Assembly: GCF_049739465.1 (NCBI RefSeq)
Contig: NZ_JBMHHY010000032.1
Span: forward strand, 67,896-131,895
Source of the DNA: Embleya sp049739465
Lineage (GTDB): Bacteria; Actinomycetota; Actinomycetes; Streptomycetales; Streptomycetaceae
DNA: 64,000 nucleotides
Direction of reading: 5' to 3'
The position numbers and the translations under genes were made by a program. The first letter of the stretch is position 1; the number at the start of each line of letters is the position of its first letter. Below the pieces are notes generated by a model. That model was not told the DNA's origin and made no database searches. It saw only the letters and a list, made by a program, of their open reading frames with translations. This document shows positions 8,425 through 17,330 of the stretch, one piece after another.

Positions 8425-9186
8425 ATGCGCATCGACGGCACCACCGCCCTGGTCACGGGCGGGGCGTCGGGCCTGGGCCTGGCCACCGCCGAACTGCTCG
8501 TAGCGAAGGGCGCCTCGGTCGTGCTCTTCGACCTGCCCTCGTCAGCCGGCAAGGAGGTGGCCGAACGGCTGGGCGAGCGGGCCGTGTTCGTGGCCGGTGA
8601 CGTCACCCGCGAGGACGAGGTCCGGGCGGCGGTGGACGCGGCGGACGCGAACGGGACGCTGGCGATCACGGTGAACTGCGCGGGTGTCGCAAACGCGGCG
8701 CGCACGGTGGGGCGCAAGGGCGTCTTTCCGCTGGACGTGTTCACGCGCGTGGTCAACATCAACCTGATCGGCACGTTCAACGTGTTGCGGCTGGCCGCGG
8801 AGCGGATGGTCGGGCACGAGCCGGTGGACGGGGAACGCGGCGTGATCGTGAACACCGCCTCCGTGGCGGCGTTCGACGGGCAGATCGGGCAGGCGGCGTA
8901 CAGCGCGTCCAAGGGCGGGATCGCGGCGATGACGCTGCCGGTCGCGCGGGACCTGGCCGGGATGGCGGTGCGGGTGATGACGATCGCGCCCGGGTTGTTC
9001 GAGACGCCGCTGCTGGGGTCGTTGCCGGAGGCCGCGCGTGCCTCGCTGGGAGCGCAGGTTCCTCATCCGAGTCGGTTGGGGCGGCCGGCGGAGTATGCGG
9101 CGTTGGTGGCGCACATCGTGGAGAACCAGATGCTCAACGGTGAGGTGATTCGGCTCGACGGCGCGATCAGGATGGCGCCGAAGTAG
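8425..9186 (+). CDS. SDR family 3-hydroxyacyl-CoA dehydrogenase-like oxidoreductase
   Basis: 253 residues with the classical short-chain dehydrogenase pattern: TGGASGLGLA for NAD binding, NCAGVA, then the catalytic Ser in VNTASVAAF and YSASK. The sequence around LDVFTRVVNINLIGTFNVLRLAAERM and the closing VIRLDGAIRMAPK resemble HSD17B10/type-2 3-hydroxyacyl-CoA dehydrogenases. An acidic residue after beta-2 (FDLPSS) favours NAD over NADP. It follows the thiolase in the same orientation and is probably co-transcribed. It ends close to a run of 20-bp repeats that may act as a terminator. Confidence 0.88.
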   Translation: MRIDGTTALVTGGASGLGLATAELLVAKGASVVLFDLPSSAGKEVAERLGERAVFVAGDVTREDEVRAAVDAADANGTLAITVNCAGVANAARTVGRKGVFPLDVFTRVVNINLIGTFNVLRLAAERMVGHEPVDGERGVIVNTASVAAFDGQIGQAAYSASKGGIAAMTLPVARDLAGMAVRVMTIAPGLFETPLLGSLPEAARASLGAQVPHPSRLGRPAEYAALVAHIVENQMLNGEVIRLDGAIRMAPK

Positions 9187-9187
9187 G

Positions 9188-9255
9188 CCTCATTCGCCGG
9201 CCGGGCTCGGCCTCAAACGCCGGCCGGGCTGTTCGCCTCAAACGCCGGCCGGGCT
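9188..9255. repeat. Three CCTCAAACGCCGGCCGGGCT-type repeats between convergent genes
   Basis: Units at 9188-9207, 9211-9230 and 9236-9255; the first differs by two bases. Each contains the self-complementary core GCCGGC. They lie immediately after the SDR stop and before the end of a convergent TetR gene, so they may provide stacked hairpins for termination. Similar GC-rich repeats are common between convergent genes of Streptomyces-like genomes. Confidence 0.8.
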
Positions 9256-9280
9256 GAGGTTTGGTTCAGCCGCCGTGGGG

Positions 9281-9922
9281 TTACCCCTCGGCCGGGTTGT
9301 GGCCCACCGTTGCCAGGGAGATTTTTACGTAGCGCATGGCGATTTGTCGCGGGGTCAACGGGCCTGTGGGGCGGTACCAGTTGGCTACCGCCTGGCAGCA
9401 GGTCAGGACTGCTCGGCCGGCGTCCACCGGGTATGGGGTGGTGAACTCGCCCAGTTTCACGCCGTCTCGGACGGCATCGTGCATCAGGGCTTCGAGTTCG
9501 TCGCGCATGGCCACGTAGCGGGCCCGGTTCTCCGGTTCCAGGCTGCGCATTTCGGTGTCCAGGAAAGCCAGCGGGGCGCGGTTGGCCATGTACAGGACGA
9601 TGCATTCGACCAGTGCGGCGAAGCGCGCGGTGGGGGTGTCGTCGGCTTCGGCGAGGGCGCCTCGGCAGCGGCCCAGGGCGGCGTTCATCGAGCCGATGAG
9701 GAGTTCGACCAGGAGCGCCTGCTTGTTCTGGTAGTGGTAGTAGAGGGCCGGGACGGTTACGCCTACGCGTCGGGCGATGTCGCGGACCGTCGTGCCGTGG
9801 TAGCCGTGCTCGTCGAACGCGGCGAGGGACGCGGCCAGGATCGGCGGCAGCAGCAGCGGTTCGTAGTCGCGCCAGTCGGTGTGACCGTCGACGCGCAGAT
9901 CCGCCGCGAGTGGCTCCGCCAT
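9281..9922 (-). CDS. TetR-family regulator
   Basis: 213 residues from the ATG at 9922, chosen because AGGAG lies 10 bp upstream. An upstream ATG at 9964 has no such site and sits next to the putative operator. The HTH is clear (LAASLAAFDEHGYHGTTVRDIARRVGVTVPALYYHY). The C-terminal half resembles TetR_C domains of the KstR2/FadR kind (YMANRAPLAFLDTEMRSLEPENRARY). It is convergent with the thiolase/SDR operon. Target genes cannot be read from position, because the next gene upstream is on the same strand. Confidence 0.85.
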   Translation of the reverse strand: MAEPLAADLRVDGHTDWRDYEPLLLPPILAASLAAFDEHGYHGTTVRDIARRVGVTVPALYYHYQNKQALLVELLIGSMNAALGRCRGALAEADDTPTARFAALVECIVLYMANRAPLAFLDTEMRSLEPENRARYVAMRDELEALMHDAVRDGVKLGEFTTPYPVDAGRAVLTCCQAVANWYRPTGPLTPRQIAMRYVKISLATVGHNPAEG

Positions 9923-9973
9923 AGGATCCGGCTCCTGATTCCGCGGATGGGTATGTGTCGGCATCCGAATTGT

Positions 9974-9983
9974 AACGATCGTT
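9974..9983. promoter_or_regulatory. Perfect palindrome AACGATCGTT, likely TetR operator
   Basis: A 10-bp perfect inverted repeat about 52 bp upstream of the chosen TetR start, followed by a CGTTCGTT run. Its position suits autoregulation. No binding data can be inferred from sequence. Confidence 0.4.
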
Positions 9984-10042
9984 CGTTCGGGATCCGACGG
10001 CCGCGGCCGACCCGAGCACGGTGGTCGGGTCGGCCGCTGCGC

Positions 10043-12001
10043 TCAGCCGCCGATCTCCTGGAGGGTCTTGACCAGTTCGGCGAAGCCGATGCCCACCTCG
10101 TCGAGTACCCGCAGCAGGGCCGGCGGCGGGTCGCCGATCTGGCGGTTGAGCGGGCCCACCCGGCCCGGGACGCTCGCCAGGTCGCCGCCGCGGAAGCGGG
10201 ACTCGGGGTCGGCCGGCGGACGTATCTGGTAGCTGCGCCAGTTCCGGGCCGGCCAGTTCAGCAGCGTCAGGTCCGGCGCGTGCCAGGCCATGAACGCCCA
10301 GCGGCGCTCGTTCCCGGCCTGGATCAGCACCGGCTCGCCGTACTGGGCGAGGCGGGTCGCGGCCACCGCCGCGATCGGGACCGGGTTGCCGAACGAGCCG
10401 GTGATCCGCCAGATCCCGTCCTCGATCCCGGCCACCCAGCCGTGCGCGGCGAACTCCTCGATCGCGTCGGCGTAGGGGCTGTCCTCGGCGAGCGAGGCGA
10501 CGGCGGTGGGGGTGGGGGAGGGGATCGGGTCGGGGACGTACAGCGGCGGCGGGGGTGGTGTGGGTGCGGGGGCCGCAGTGGGCCTAGGGGCAGGCTTCGG
10601 CGTCGTGACCGGCGTGGGTGCCGGGCGGGGTGCGGCGGCGGGCGGTACGGCTGCTGGCGTCGCGGGCGCGGGTGTCGGGGCAGCCGTCGTCCGCCGGTCG
10701 CTGCGTCTGGACGCCGCCGCCGGGCTGTACGCGAAGGCCGCCGTCGAGTGCACCACCGTGCCGTCGGCCCGCGTGACGCTTGCTCGGACCGCCGGGCCCT
10801 GGCCGGCCGCCGGTGGGAAGGTCGCGTTCGTCGTACCGCTCGGGATCGTGCCCAACTCCCGCCACGAGCCCGGTGATCCGTCGCCCGAGGTGCTCACCGT
10901 GACCGGTTCGCGCTCGGGGCCGGCCAGGACCACGTGCAGGCCCGTGCCGTCCGCCCGGGCGCCGAGCAGCACGAGTTCGGCGCCGGCCGCCACACCGCGC
11001 AGCGCGTCCAGCCCGGCGGGCGTGGTGGTCCGGCCCTCGGCGAGCAACTGGACCGGGCCGCCGGCCGTGCGGACCGCGAGGTCGAGCGCGCCGCCCGCAC
11101 TCGCGAAGCCGGCCGGGGTCAGCTCGGCGCCGCCGGTCAGCGCGTACCAGTGTTCGCCGATCCGCCACTGGGCGAACCGGCCGTGTACCAGCCGCTGTTC
11201 GGGCAGCACCAGCACCTCGGCCGGGCGACCGCCGAGCACCGAGCGCAGGAGCGCGCTGTCGTAGCCGGCCCAGTTCTCGTGCAGGCCGAGCCGTACCCGT
11301 GCCGGGGACAGGTGCGCGATCAGGGCGCGGAGCGTCTCGCCGGTCGGGTCCACGGTCGGTGCGTACAGGTGCAACTCGTCCACCGGACCGGCCGGTACCT
11401 GGGCCAGCAGCGGGCGGTCCAGGTTGTCGAGCAGTCGGGCCTCGGGCCCCGGGGTCTCCTCGGCCATGATGTGCCGCTCGGTCAGCAGCCCGGCGATCTC
11501 GCGCAGGTACTCGCCGGCCCACGGCGCCATCGCCACCGCCGCCAGGTCCGGCAGCTTGTCCAGCCAGTCCGCGACGTCGGCGAGCAGGGCGTTGGACGTG
11601 TCGTCCTCGGTCTCGACCACGGTCCACAGCCGGTCCGCGTCCTCCCACCCGGGCAGCGCGGGGTTGCCGCCGCCGATCGCGATCCGACACGCGTGCTCCC
11701 CGAGCAACACGACCAGCTTGGCGCGCAGGCCGTTCGGACACACGGTGGGCGCGTAGAGGTAGTCCCGGCCGGCGCCGCGCACCTCGCTCGGGTCGTGCGC
11801 CTCCTGTGCGGCGTCCCCGAGGATCGCCACGCGGGCGGAGAGGTCGCGGGCCAGGGGTACGGCCACCCGCTCCAGGAAGGGCAGGTCGACGGCCGGGGCC
11901 AGGAACAGGGCCTCGTGCAGGGCGGCCCCGTCGGTGCGCTCGTGCCATTCGTTCAGGAGCGTGACGGGGGATACGGATCGGGTGTGTTGCGACGCGGTCA
12001 T
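10043..12001 (-). CDS. Large protein with two degenerate PLD-like domains and a Pro-rich hinge
   Basis: 652 residues from the ATG at 12001. Two segments look like phospholipase D/HKD repeats: GLRAKLVVLLGEHACRIAIG followed by GNPALPGW near residues ~105-135, and VHGRFAQWRIGEHWYALTGG near ~265-285. In both, the canonical His-x-Lys is altered (R-x-K and H-x-R), so catalysis is doubtful. A Pro/Ala/Thr-rich hinge (~470-530) leads to a C-terminal domain that may bind ligand. PLD-like domains of this sort are found in helicase- or nuclease-associated proteins, but no helicase is present here. Function unknown. Confidence 0.6.
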   Translation of the reverse strand: MTASQHTRSVSPVTLLNEWHERTDGAALHEALFLAPAVDLPFLERVAVPLARDLSARVAILGDAAQEAHDPSEVRGAGRDYLYAPTVCPNGLRAKLVVLLGEHACRIAIGGGNPALPGWEDADRLWTVVETEDDTSNALLADVADWLDKLPDLAAVAMAPWAGEYLREIAGLLTERHIMAEETPGPEARLLDNLDRPLLAQVPAGPVDELHLYAPTVDPTGETLRALIAHLSPARVRLGLHENWAGYDSALLRSVLGGRPAEVLVLPEQRLVHGRFAQWRIGEHWYALTGGAELTPAGFASAGGALDLAVRTAGGPVQLLAEGRTTTPAGLDALRGVAAGAELVLLGARADGTGLHVVLAGPEREPVTVSTSGDGSPGSWRELGTIPSGTTNATFPPAAGQGPAVRASVTRADGTVVHSTAAFAYSPAAASRRSDRRTTAAPTPAPATPAAVPPAAAPRPAPTPVTTPKPAPRPTAAPAPTPPPPPLYVPDPIPSPTPTAVASLAEDSPYADAIEEFAAHGWVAGIEDGIWRITGSFGNPVPIAAVAATRLAQYGEPVLIQAGNERRWAFMAWHAPDLTLLNWPARNWRSYQIRPPADPESRFRGGDLASVPGRVGPLNRQIGDPPPALLRVLDEVGIGFAELVKTLQEIGG

Positions 12002-12466
12002 ATGTCGATGTCCAAGGTCGTTCGTCCCGAGGGGGTGGCGTGCGGGTGCGGCTCGCGGATGCGGTCGGTGGAGCCTTCGACACGGTTCCGATGGTAGGCC
12101 CGGTTGCGCGGTGGACGAGGCGGATCGAGGAGCGGACCGGCGTGGGCCCGGGCGTGGGTCGGCGTGCGGGCCGCGCGGGTCATCCGAAACCACCTTCCTC
12201 GTCGCGAGGATCATCGCAGGAGCCGGCCCCGGCGCCGGCAAAGGCCCCACGTGGTGGGCCCCATCCGGCGGCGACGGGCCTTCGGCTCGTTGTCGCCGAC
12301 TCGGCTCTCTGAGATATTAGGCCCACCGGTCGAGCATGGTCCCGCCCAGGTCGGGGTCGATGCGCGGGTCGCGCGTCGGGCCGAGCGGTCGCCGGGCCGA
12401 CTTGCCGGTCTGCGCCGGTTCCCCGGGCCGAACCGCGCACCATCGGAGCCGGGGCAGAATCCGGAC
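12002..12466. other. Intergenic region between divergent genes
   Basis: 465 bp without a convincing gene. It holds a short GC-rich hairpin (GGCCCCAC/GTGGGCC type, ~12242-12260) and an AT-richer patch, GAGATATTAG, at ~12310-12319. Promoters for the PLD-like gene (left) and the GntR gene (right) should lie here, but none matches a consensus. Confidence 0.4.
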
Positions 12467-13291
12467 ATGACGCCGAGCCCGACAGCGCGCCCGAAGAGCC
12501 GGACCGTCCTTGCCCGGGAACTGATCCGAGGGCGCATCCTGCGCCTGGAGATGCCGCCGGGCACGGTCTTCAACGAGGGCGATCTGGCCGCCGCGCTGGA
12601 CCTGGGCAAGACGCCGGTGCGCGAGGCGCTGAATCTGCTCACCCACGAGAGCCTGGTCGCGGTCGCGCCGCACTCGGGCTACCTGGTCATGCCGGTGACC
12701 CTGCGCGACATCCGCGAGGTGGTCGAACTGCGGCTGTCCGTCGAGCCGTTGCCGGCCCGCCTGGCCGCGCTGGGGTGGCGGGGTGCGGCGGACGCGCGCG
12801 GGTTGGACGCGGCGGCGGCCGCGTGGTGGCGCGCGGTGGGCGAGCCGGGGGCGGGGGTGCCGCCGGCGGCGATCGTGCGGCTCGGGTGGGGTGCGGTGCT
12901 CGCCGAGCGGGCGGGCAATTCGCGGGCGGCCGAGGTGGAGGAGTACGTACTGCGCCACCAACTGCGGCACCTGCGCCTGGCCGCCGCGCTCGGCCGCCCG
13001 TGTCGGCCGGTCGCCGACCCCGGGGCGTTGCCGGCCGCGCTGGCGGCGGCCGACCCCGAGGCCGCGGCGACCGCCGTCGAGGCCGACATCCGGGCCCTGG
13101 GCGCGGCGCTGTCGGCGGCCCTGACGCCGGCGGCCCGCGCGTACCTGGGCCGGCCGGACACCGCCGGCCGGCCCGCCGATCTCCCGATCGAGAACGAACT
13201 GCTGGACCTGGACCTGGGCCGCCTGCACCCCCGGCCGGGCAACGGCCGCCCCGGCGGCGCGGCGCTCGCCCTCGGGGCGATGGGCCGGTGA
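12467..13291 (+). CDS. GntR/FadR-type regulator
   Basis: 274 residues. The winged-helix start reads LIRGRILRLEMPPGTVFNEGDLAAALDLGKTPVREAL, the FadR-subfamily HTH. A helical FCD-like ligand domain follows, with fewer His ligands than typical FCD metal sites. The C-terminus is unusually rich in Ala/Gly/Pro. It is convergent with a second GntR of the same subfamily only 27 bp away, and the two HTH regions are clearly paralogous (KTPVREAL versus KTPVHEAL). Start chosen at 12467 because the HTH begins ~16 residues later. Targets unknown. Confidence 0.82.
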   Translation: MTPSPTARPKSRTVLARELIRGRILRLEMPPGTVFNEGDLAAALDLGKTPVREALNLLTHESLVAVAPHSGYLVMPVTLRDIREVVELRLSVEPLPARLAALGWRGAADARGLDAAAAAWWRAVGEPGAGVPPAAIVRLGWGAVLAERAGNSRAAEVEEYVLRHQLRHLRLAAALGRPCRPVADPGALPAALAAADPEAAATAVEADIRALGAALSAALTPAARAYLGRPDTAGRPADLPIENELLDLDLGRLHPRPGNGRPGGAALALGAMGR

Positions 13292-13318
13292 GCTCGACGT
13301 CCCGCCCGGGCCGGGCCG

Positions 13319-14050
13319 TCAGCCCCCGGCCGGGTGGCCGGTCAGGTTCACGTCCAGGAGGGCCTCGTGGGACAGGAGGATGTCGAGTACCCGGTCGCGG
13401 CACCCGGTGAGGCGGGTGTGTGCCGCGTGGCCGGCCGCCTGCGGGTCGTGCGCGGCAAGGGCGTCGAGTAAAGGGGTGTCGTCGCCGGCGATCGTGCGCA
13501 GGTGCGGCCCGTCCGGGGCGACGCACAGGCGCAGCAGGCGGTGGTGGGCGTGCAGCGTGCCGCCGAGGGCCCGGCGCAGGTGTCGATTGCCGGCCAGGTC
13601 GGCGATGACCAGATGTAGTCGGGTGTACCGGTCCAGCCACGCGTCGGGGCCGGCCACCGGGACCGGGATGCGCACCCACGCGCCCTCGCGGGCCAGCACC
13701 GGGCCGACCCGGTCCGCCCGCCGGGCCACCGCCGCCGAGGCATCCCGGGCCAGTACCCGGTGCAGATCGAACAGTTCGCGGGCGGAGCGCAGGGTGACCC
13801 GGGAGACGCGGTAGCCGCTGCGCGGGATCACCTCGACGAAGCCGTCCTCGGCGAGCAGCGCGAGTGCCTCGTGTACCGGCGTCTTGCTCATGCCCAACTC
13901 CTCGGCCACCGCCTTCTCGGTGAACCGGGCGCCCGGGGTCAGCTCCAGGTGCAACACTCGGCGGCGGATCTCCCGGTACGCCGAACCGGTCATCGATCCC
14001 GGCCGCCCCTCGCCGCCGGTGCGGTAGCCGGGTGGACTCGCCTGCGCCAT
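13319..14050 (-). CDS. GntR/FadR-type regulator, paralogue of its convergent neighbour
   Basis: 243 residues from the ATG at 14050, which has GAGGAGAG upstream. The HTH is YREIRRRVLHLELTPGARFTEKAVAEELGMSKTPVHEAL. The FCD-like domain carries HLVIADLAGN and a His-rich stretch (LHAHHRLLRL) that could bind metal. It ends 27 bp from the stop of the other GntR gene. The pair may be an old inverted duplication. No metabolic operon is linked to it, so the ligand cannot be guessed. Confidence 0.82.
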   Translation of the reverse strand: MAQASPPGYRTGGEGRPGSMTGSAYREIRRRVLHLELTPGARFTEKAVAEELGMSKTPVHEALALLAEDGFVEVIPRSGYRVSRVTLRSARELFDLHRVLARDASAAVARRADRVGPVLAREGAWVRIPVPVAGPDAWLDRYTRLHLVIADLAGNRHLRRALGGTLHAHHRLLRLCVAPDGPHLRTIAGDDTPLLDALAAHDPQAAGHAAHTRLTGCRDRVLDILLSHEALLDVNLTGHPAGG

Positions 14051-14120
14051 GACTCTCCTCGATGCCGCGTCGCCGTGCCGGGTATCGCGAACGGGCGGGC
14101 CCTTGCGGTGCATCCGCCGG

Positions 14121-15653
14121 TCAGTAGAAGTGCCGCAGGTCCGGCCACAGCCGGGACCACGGCTTCGAGGTGCCCGCGCACAGTTCGACGACCGCGTGCT
14201 GTTCCTCGTTGTCCACGCCCTTGCCGTTGTCAACCCGGGTGACCAGGTGACAGTCGACGAAGCCCTGGAAGCGCGCGGTGACTTCGCCCTCGCGGACCAC
14301 CACGATCGGGCCGTTCGCGCGATCCGGCGGCGGGCCCCAGTCGGCGAAGGACATGTGCCCCGAGTAGGGCTTGGGCAGCCCGCGCGGCCGGCCGTACCGG
14401 TCCAGTGCGCCCGCCTCGCCGTAGTTGCCCGCGAACAGCACGGCCCGGGCCCGCTGTTCGGGCGGGATCCGGGCCCAGGCCACCGCCGCCGCGTCGGCCA
14501 GTTCCGGCCAGCCGATCTGCTCGCCCTGTTCGGGATTGATGTCGATCACCGCGTTCACCGAGCCGGCCGGCAGCAGCGGCAACGCCAGCAGCGCGCTGAT
14601 CAGCGTGGCCACCACGAGCGTCGAACCCATTTGCACCCGCCGGGCGGGCCGACTCGCGATCGTCTGCACGATCGGCTCGCAGCCCGCCGCCACCAGCACA
14701 AGCAGCAGCGGCAACGCGTAGTACGGCTTGCCGCCGGAGGCGATTACCAGCACGCACAACACCGCGTATCCCGGCACTATCGAGCGCGCCCAGGCCAGCT
14801 CGGGCGAGCGCCACAGGCGCCGCCCGCCGGCCACCCAGATGGGTACGAACAGTGGTGACAGGTAGGCGATTTGCAGCGGGACGAACATGATCCGGTTGGT
14901 CGTGCCGTCGTCCGTGCTGATCCCGCCGGCGACGGTGAACTGCGGCCAGCCGTGGGTGGCCTGCCACAGCAGCCCGGGCGCGCTCAGCAGTGCCGCGATC
15001 GCGACCCCGGCGTAGAGCCGGCCGCCGCGCAGGAGGTCCCGGGGGCCGACCGCGAGCAGGCCGACGAGCAGCGCGACGACGAGATAGCCGACCAGGTACT
15101 TGTTGAGCATCGCGCCGCCGACCGCCGCGCCCACCGCGAGCCACCAGCGGTCGTCGCCGGTGCGCAACAGGCGCAGCAGGGCCCACGCGACCAGCAACCA
15201 GGCGACGATGTCCAGCGTCGCGGTGGACCACAGGTGGCCCACGCCGAGCACGATCCCGGAGCCGGCCGCGCAGGCCGCCGCGAGCACCTGACCGGCCCGC
15301 CCGGTACCGAACTCGCGTGCTATGGCTGCGACGACAAGCACGGTCGCGGCGCACGCGAGGGCGGCGAATATCCGCAAGTCCTGCGGCTGGTCCCCGAACA
15401 GCTCACCGGAGGCGCGGGCCAGTAACGGGGTGAGCGGCGGCTGATCGACGTAGCCCCAGGCGAGATGGCGGCCGGCCACCACGAAGTACAACTCGTCGCG
15501 ATGGAAGCCGTAGCGCGAGGACAGCGCCGCCTGCACGGTGAAGACCGCGATCATGATCAGCGCGATCGGCCCTTTGGCCAGGGGCGGCAGGGCGCGCGGC
15601 GGCGGTGCGGGCAGCATCGGTTCGGTCGATGTGCCTTTGTCCACACGGCTCAT
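14121..15653 (-). CDS. GT39-type membrane glycosyltransferase
   Basis: 510 residues. The N-terminal membrane helix (LIMIAVFTVQAALS) is followed by YGFHRDELYFVVAGRHLAWG and VDQPPLTPLLAR. This is the DE-containing first loop of ArnT/PMT-like (GT39, PMT_2) transferases. Roughly ten further hydrophobic segments follow and a soluble C-terminal domain lies outside the membrane. Such enzymes move a sugar from a polyprenyl phosphate to a lipid or protein. ATG at 15653 chosen; an upstream extension exists but looks non-coding. It is divergent from the TetR-SMR operon across 314 bp. Substrate unknown. Confidence 0.85.
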   Translation of the reverse strand: MSRVDKGTSTEPMLPAPPPRALPPLAKGPIALIMIAVFTVQAALSSRYGFHRDELYFVVAGRHLAWGYVDQPPLTPLLARASGELFGDQPQDLRIFAALACAATVLVVAAIAREFGTGRAGQVLAAACAAGSGIVLGVGHLWSTATLDIVAWLLVAWALLRLLRTGDDRWWLAVGAAVGGAMLNKYLVGYLVVALLVGLLAVGPRDLLRGGRLYAGVAIAALLSAPGLLWQATHGWPQFTVAGGISTDDGTTNRIMFVPLQIAYLSPLFVPIWVAGGRRLWRSPELAWARSIVPGYAVLCVLVIASGGKPYYALPLLLVLVAAGCEPIVQTIASRPARRVQMGSTLVVATLISALLALPLLPAGSVNAVIDINPEQGEQIGWPELADAAAVAWARIPPEQRARAVLFAGNYGEAGALDRYGRPRGLPKPYSGHMSFADWGPPPDRANGPIVVVREGEVTARFQGFVDCHLVTRVDNGKGVDNEEQHAVVELCAGTSKPWSRLWPDLRHFY

Positions 15654-15903
15654 TACGTCATGGTGCCGGATCGACGGGCGGTACGGGAGAGACTCGCGCG
15701 CGATACGGACAACAAGTCGGATTGGCGCATCACGACCCCGTGCGCCGACGCGGCGCACCGCGAGATGTCCGGTTGCCGACACGATGGCCGAAATCGGCCC
15801 ACCGGATGCTCGGTTGGGCGCCGGTGCTGGATGCGGCCCGGCGGGTGGATCGGGCCGCCGACAGCCGGTTGCGCGGGCGGGTTGTGCTGCTATCGTCGCT
15901 CCC

Positions 15904-15919
15904 GACCGTCCGGACGGTC
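15904..15919. promoter_or_regulatory. Perfect 16-bp palindrome, operator for the TetR-SMR operon
   Basis: GACCGTCCGGACGGTC is an exact inverted repeat ending 48 bp before the TetR start codon, in the 314-bp gap from the GT39 gene (15654-15967). A site of this size and symmetry at this distance is the usual autoregulatory operator of a drug-sensing TetR. The rest of the gap shows nothing recognisable. Confidence 0.65.
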
Positions 15920-15967
15920 CGGGCGGATGGGATGGGCTGATCCCGAGCGGGGACAGGGGGCGCGCGG

Positions 15968-16507
15968 ATGCGCGATCGACTACTGGACGCGGTGGAGCGG
16001 ATTCTGGTGCGCGACGGCGTCGAGGCGGTTCGCCTCGACGCGGTGGCCAAGGAGGCCGGCGTCAGCAAGGGCGGCCTGCTGCACCACTTCCCGAGCAAGC
16101 AGGACCTGGTGCGCGGCGTGGTCGAGCGGCTCGCCGACCGCTTCGAGGCGGTGCTGCCCGAACCGGACGCCCCGCCCGGCGCGTTCGCCCTCGCCTGGCT
16201 GGACGCGAGCATCCCGCCACAGTCGCCGACCGGGGACCGCAGCGGCATCGACCAGGTCCCGCTCGCGCTGCTCGCCGCGGCCGGCGGCCCGGACGTACTG
16301 GGCGCCCTGCGCGAACGCTACGCGCGCTGGCAGCAGCGGCTGGCCGCGGACGGCCTGGACCCGGCGGTCGCCGACCTGGTCCGGATGGCCGTGGACGGCT
16401 GGTGGGCGGCCCGGCTGCTCGACCTGGGCGTCCCACACGACACCGCGCACACCACGCTGCGCGCGCTGCTGGTCGAGTTGGTCCGCACCCACGGCGGCGC
16501 GACATGA
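15968..16507 (+). CDS. TetR-family repressor of an SMR efflux operon
   Basis: 179 residues. The HTH is complete (LLDAVERILVRDGVEAVRLDAVAKEAGVSKGGLLHHFPSKQ). The C-terminal domain matches the TetR_C group found with SMR pumps (VRMAVDGWWAARLLDLG). The stop overlaps the next start by 4 bp (ATGA), so repressor and pump are translated together. A perfect palindrome upstream suggests autoregulation with induction by a cationic compound. The ligand is unknown. Confidence 0.88.
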   Translation: MRDRLLDAVERILVRDGVEAVRLDAVAKEAGVSKGGLLHHFPSKQDLVRGVVERLADRFEAVLPEPDAPPGAFALAWLDASIPPQSPTGDRSGIDQVPLALLAAAGGPDVLGALRERYARWQQRLAADGLDPAVADLVRMAVDGWWAARLLDLGVPHDTAHTTLRALLVELVRTHGGAT

Positions 16508-16836
16508 TCGCGGCCGTCCTGGTCGGCGGCGCGATCGTCGCCGAGGTCACCGCGACCCTCGCGCTGCGCGCCTCGAACGGGCTGACCAGGATCGCCCCGA
16601 GCGTGGCCGTCGCGGTCGGCTACCTGCTCGCCTTCGTGCTGCTCGCCCAAGCCCTCAAGACGCTCGATGTCGGTCCGGTGTACGCGATCTGGTCCGGCCT
16701 GGGCACCGTCGGCGCGCTGGTCGGCGGCGCCCTGCTGTACGACGAACCGGTCCGTCCGGCCACCCTGTTCGGCATGACCCTGGTCGTGGTCGGGGTGGCC
16801 GTGCTCTACCTGTGCGGAGGAATCACCCATGACTAG
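16504..16836 (+). CDS. Small multidrug resistance (EmrE-like) transporter
   Basis: 110 residues and four membrane helices, the standard SMR size. The essential membrane Glu is at position 14 (IVAEVTATLALRAS). GPVYAIWSGLGTVGALVGG matches the GPVYAIW-GLG segment of helix 3, and DEPVRPATLFGMTLVVVGVAVL forms helix 4. It should work as a dimer, exchanging protons for quaternary cations or guanidinium-like compounds. It is translationally coupled to the TetR upstream and overlaps the DUF5360 gene downstream by 8 bp. Confidence 0.92.
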   Translation: MIAAVLVGGAIVAEVTATLALRASNGLTRIAPSVAVAVGYLLAFVLLAQALKTLDVGPVYAIWSGLGTVGALVGGALLYDEPVRPATLFGMTLVVVGVAVLYLCGGITHD

Positions 16837-17263
16837 CGTGTCCACCCATACGCGCGGCGCCGACCTGATGTGCTTCACCCGGATCTCGATGACCGTCGCC
16901 GACGTGGGTTTCCTGGTCTACTGGGCGGTCACGCTGTTCGCGCTGATCCCGGCCGAATACGCATACAAGGACTACGACGATCCGGTGATGAGCGACTGGA
17001 ACTACTCGTTCGTCCTGCTCGACCTTGCCGCGAGTGTGACCGGACTGGCCGCATTGCGGCTGCGCCGGCGGGCGGGGAACGGCGAGCCGCTGATGTTGAT
17101 CTCACTCGTGCTGACCGCCACCGCCGGGTTGCAGGCGATCGTGTTCTGGGCGCTGCGCGGCGACTTCGCCGTCGAGTGGTGGCTGCCGAACCTGTTCCTG
17201 CTGCTGTTCCCGCTGCCCGCGATCACCCTCCTGGTCCGCCGGATCGGCGAGCCACGGCGGTAA
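16829..17263 (+). CDS. DUF5360 (YvaD-like) membrane protein
   Basis: 144 residues with four hydrophobic segments (VADVGFLVYWAVTLFALIP, FVLLDLAASVTGLAALRLR, LISLVLTATAGLQAIVFWA, LFLLLFPLPAITLLV). The spacing and the YKDYDDPVMSDWNYSF loop fit the DUF5360 family. In Bacillus and actinomycetes these proteins lie beside SMR pumps and TetR regulators, as here. It overlaps the SMR gene by 8 bp, so it is in the same operon. It may assist the pump, but its function is not established. Confidence 0.8.
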   Translation: MTSVSTHTRGADLMCFTRISMTVADVGFLVYWAVTLFALIPAEYAYKDYDDPVMSDWNYSFVLLDLAASVTGLAALRLRRRAGNGEPLMLISLVLTATAGLQAIVFWALRGDFAVEWWLPNLFLLLFPLPAITLLVRRIGEPRR

Positions 17264-17330
17264 CGTCGTCACGTTCCGCCGCACATTCGGCCGTACATTC
17301 GCGAACCCGCCTCGCCGAGGAGACCACGAC

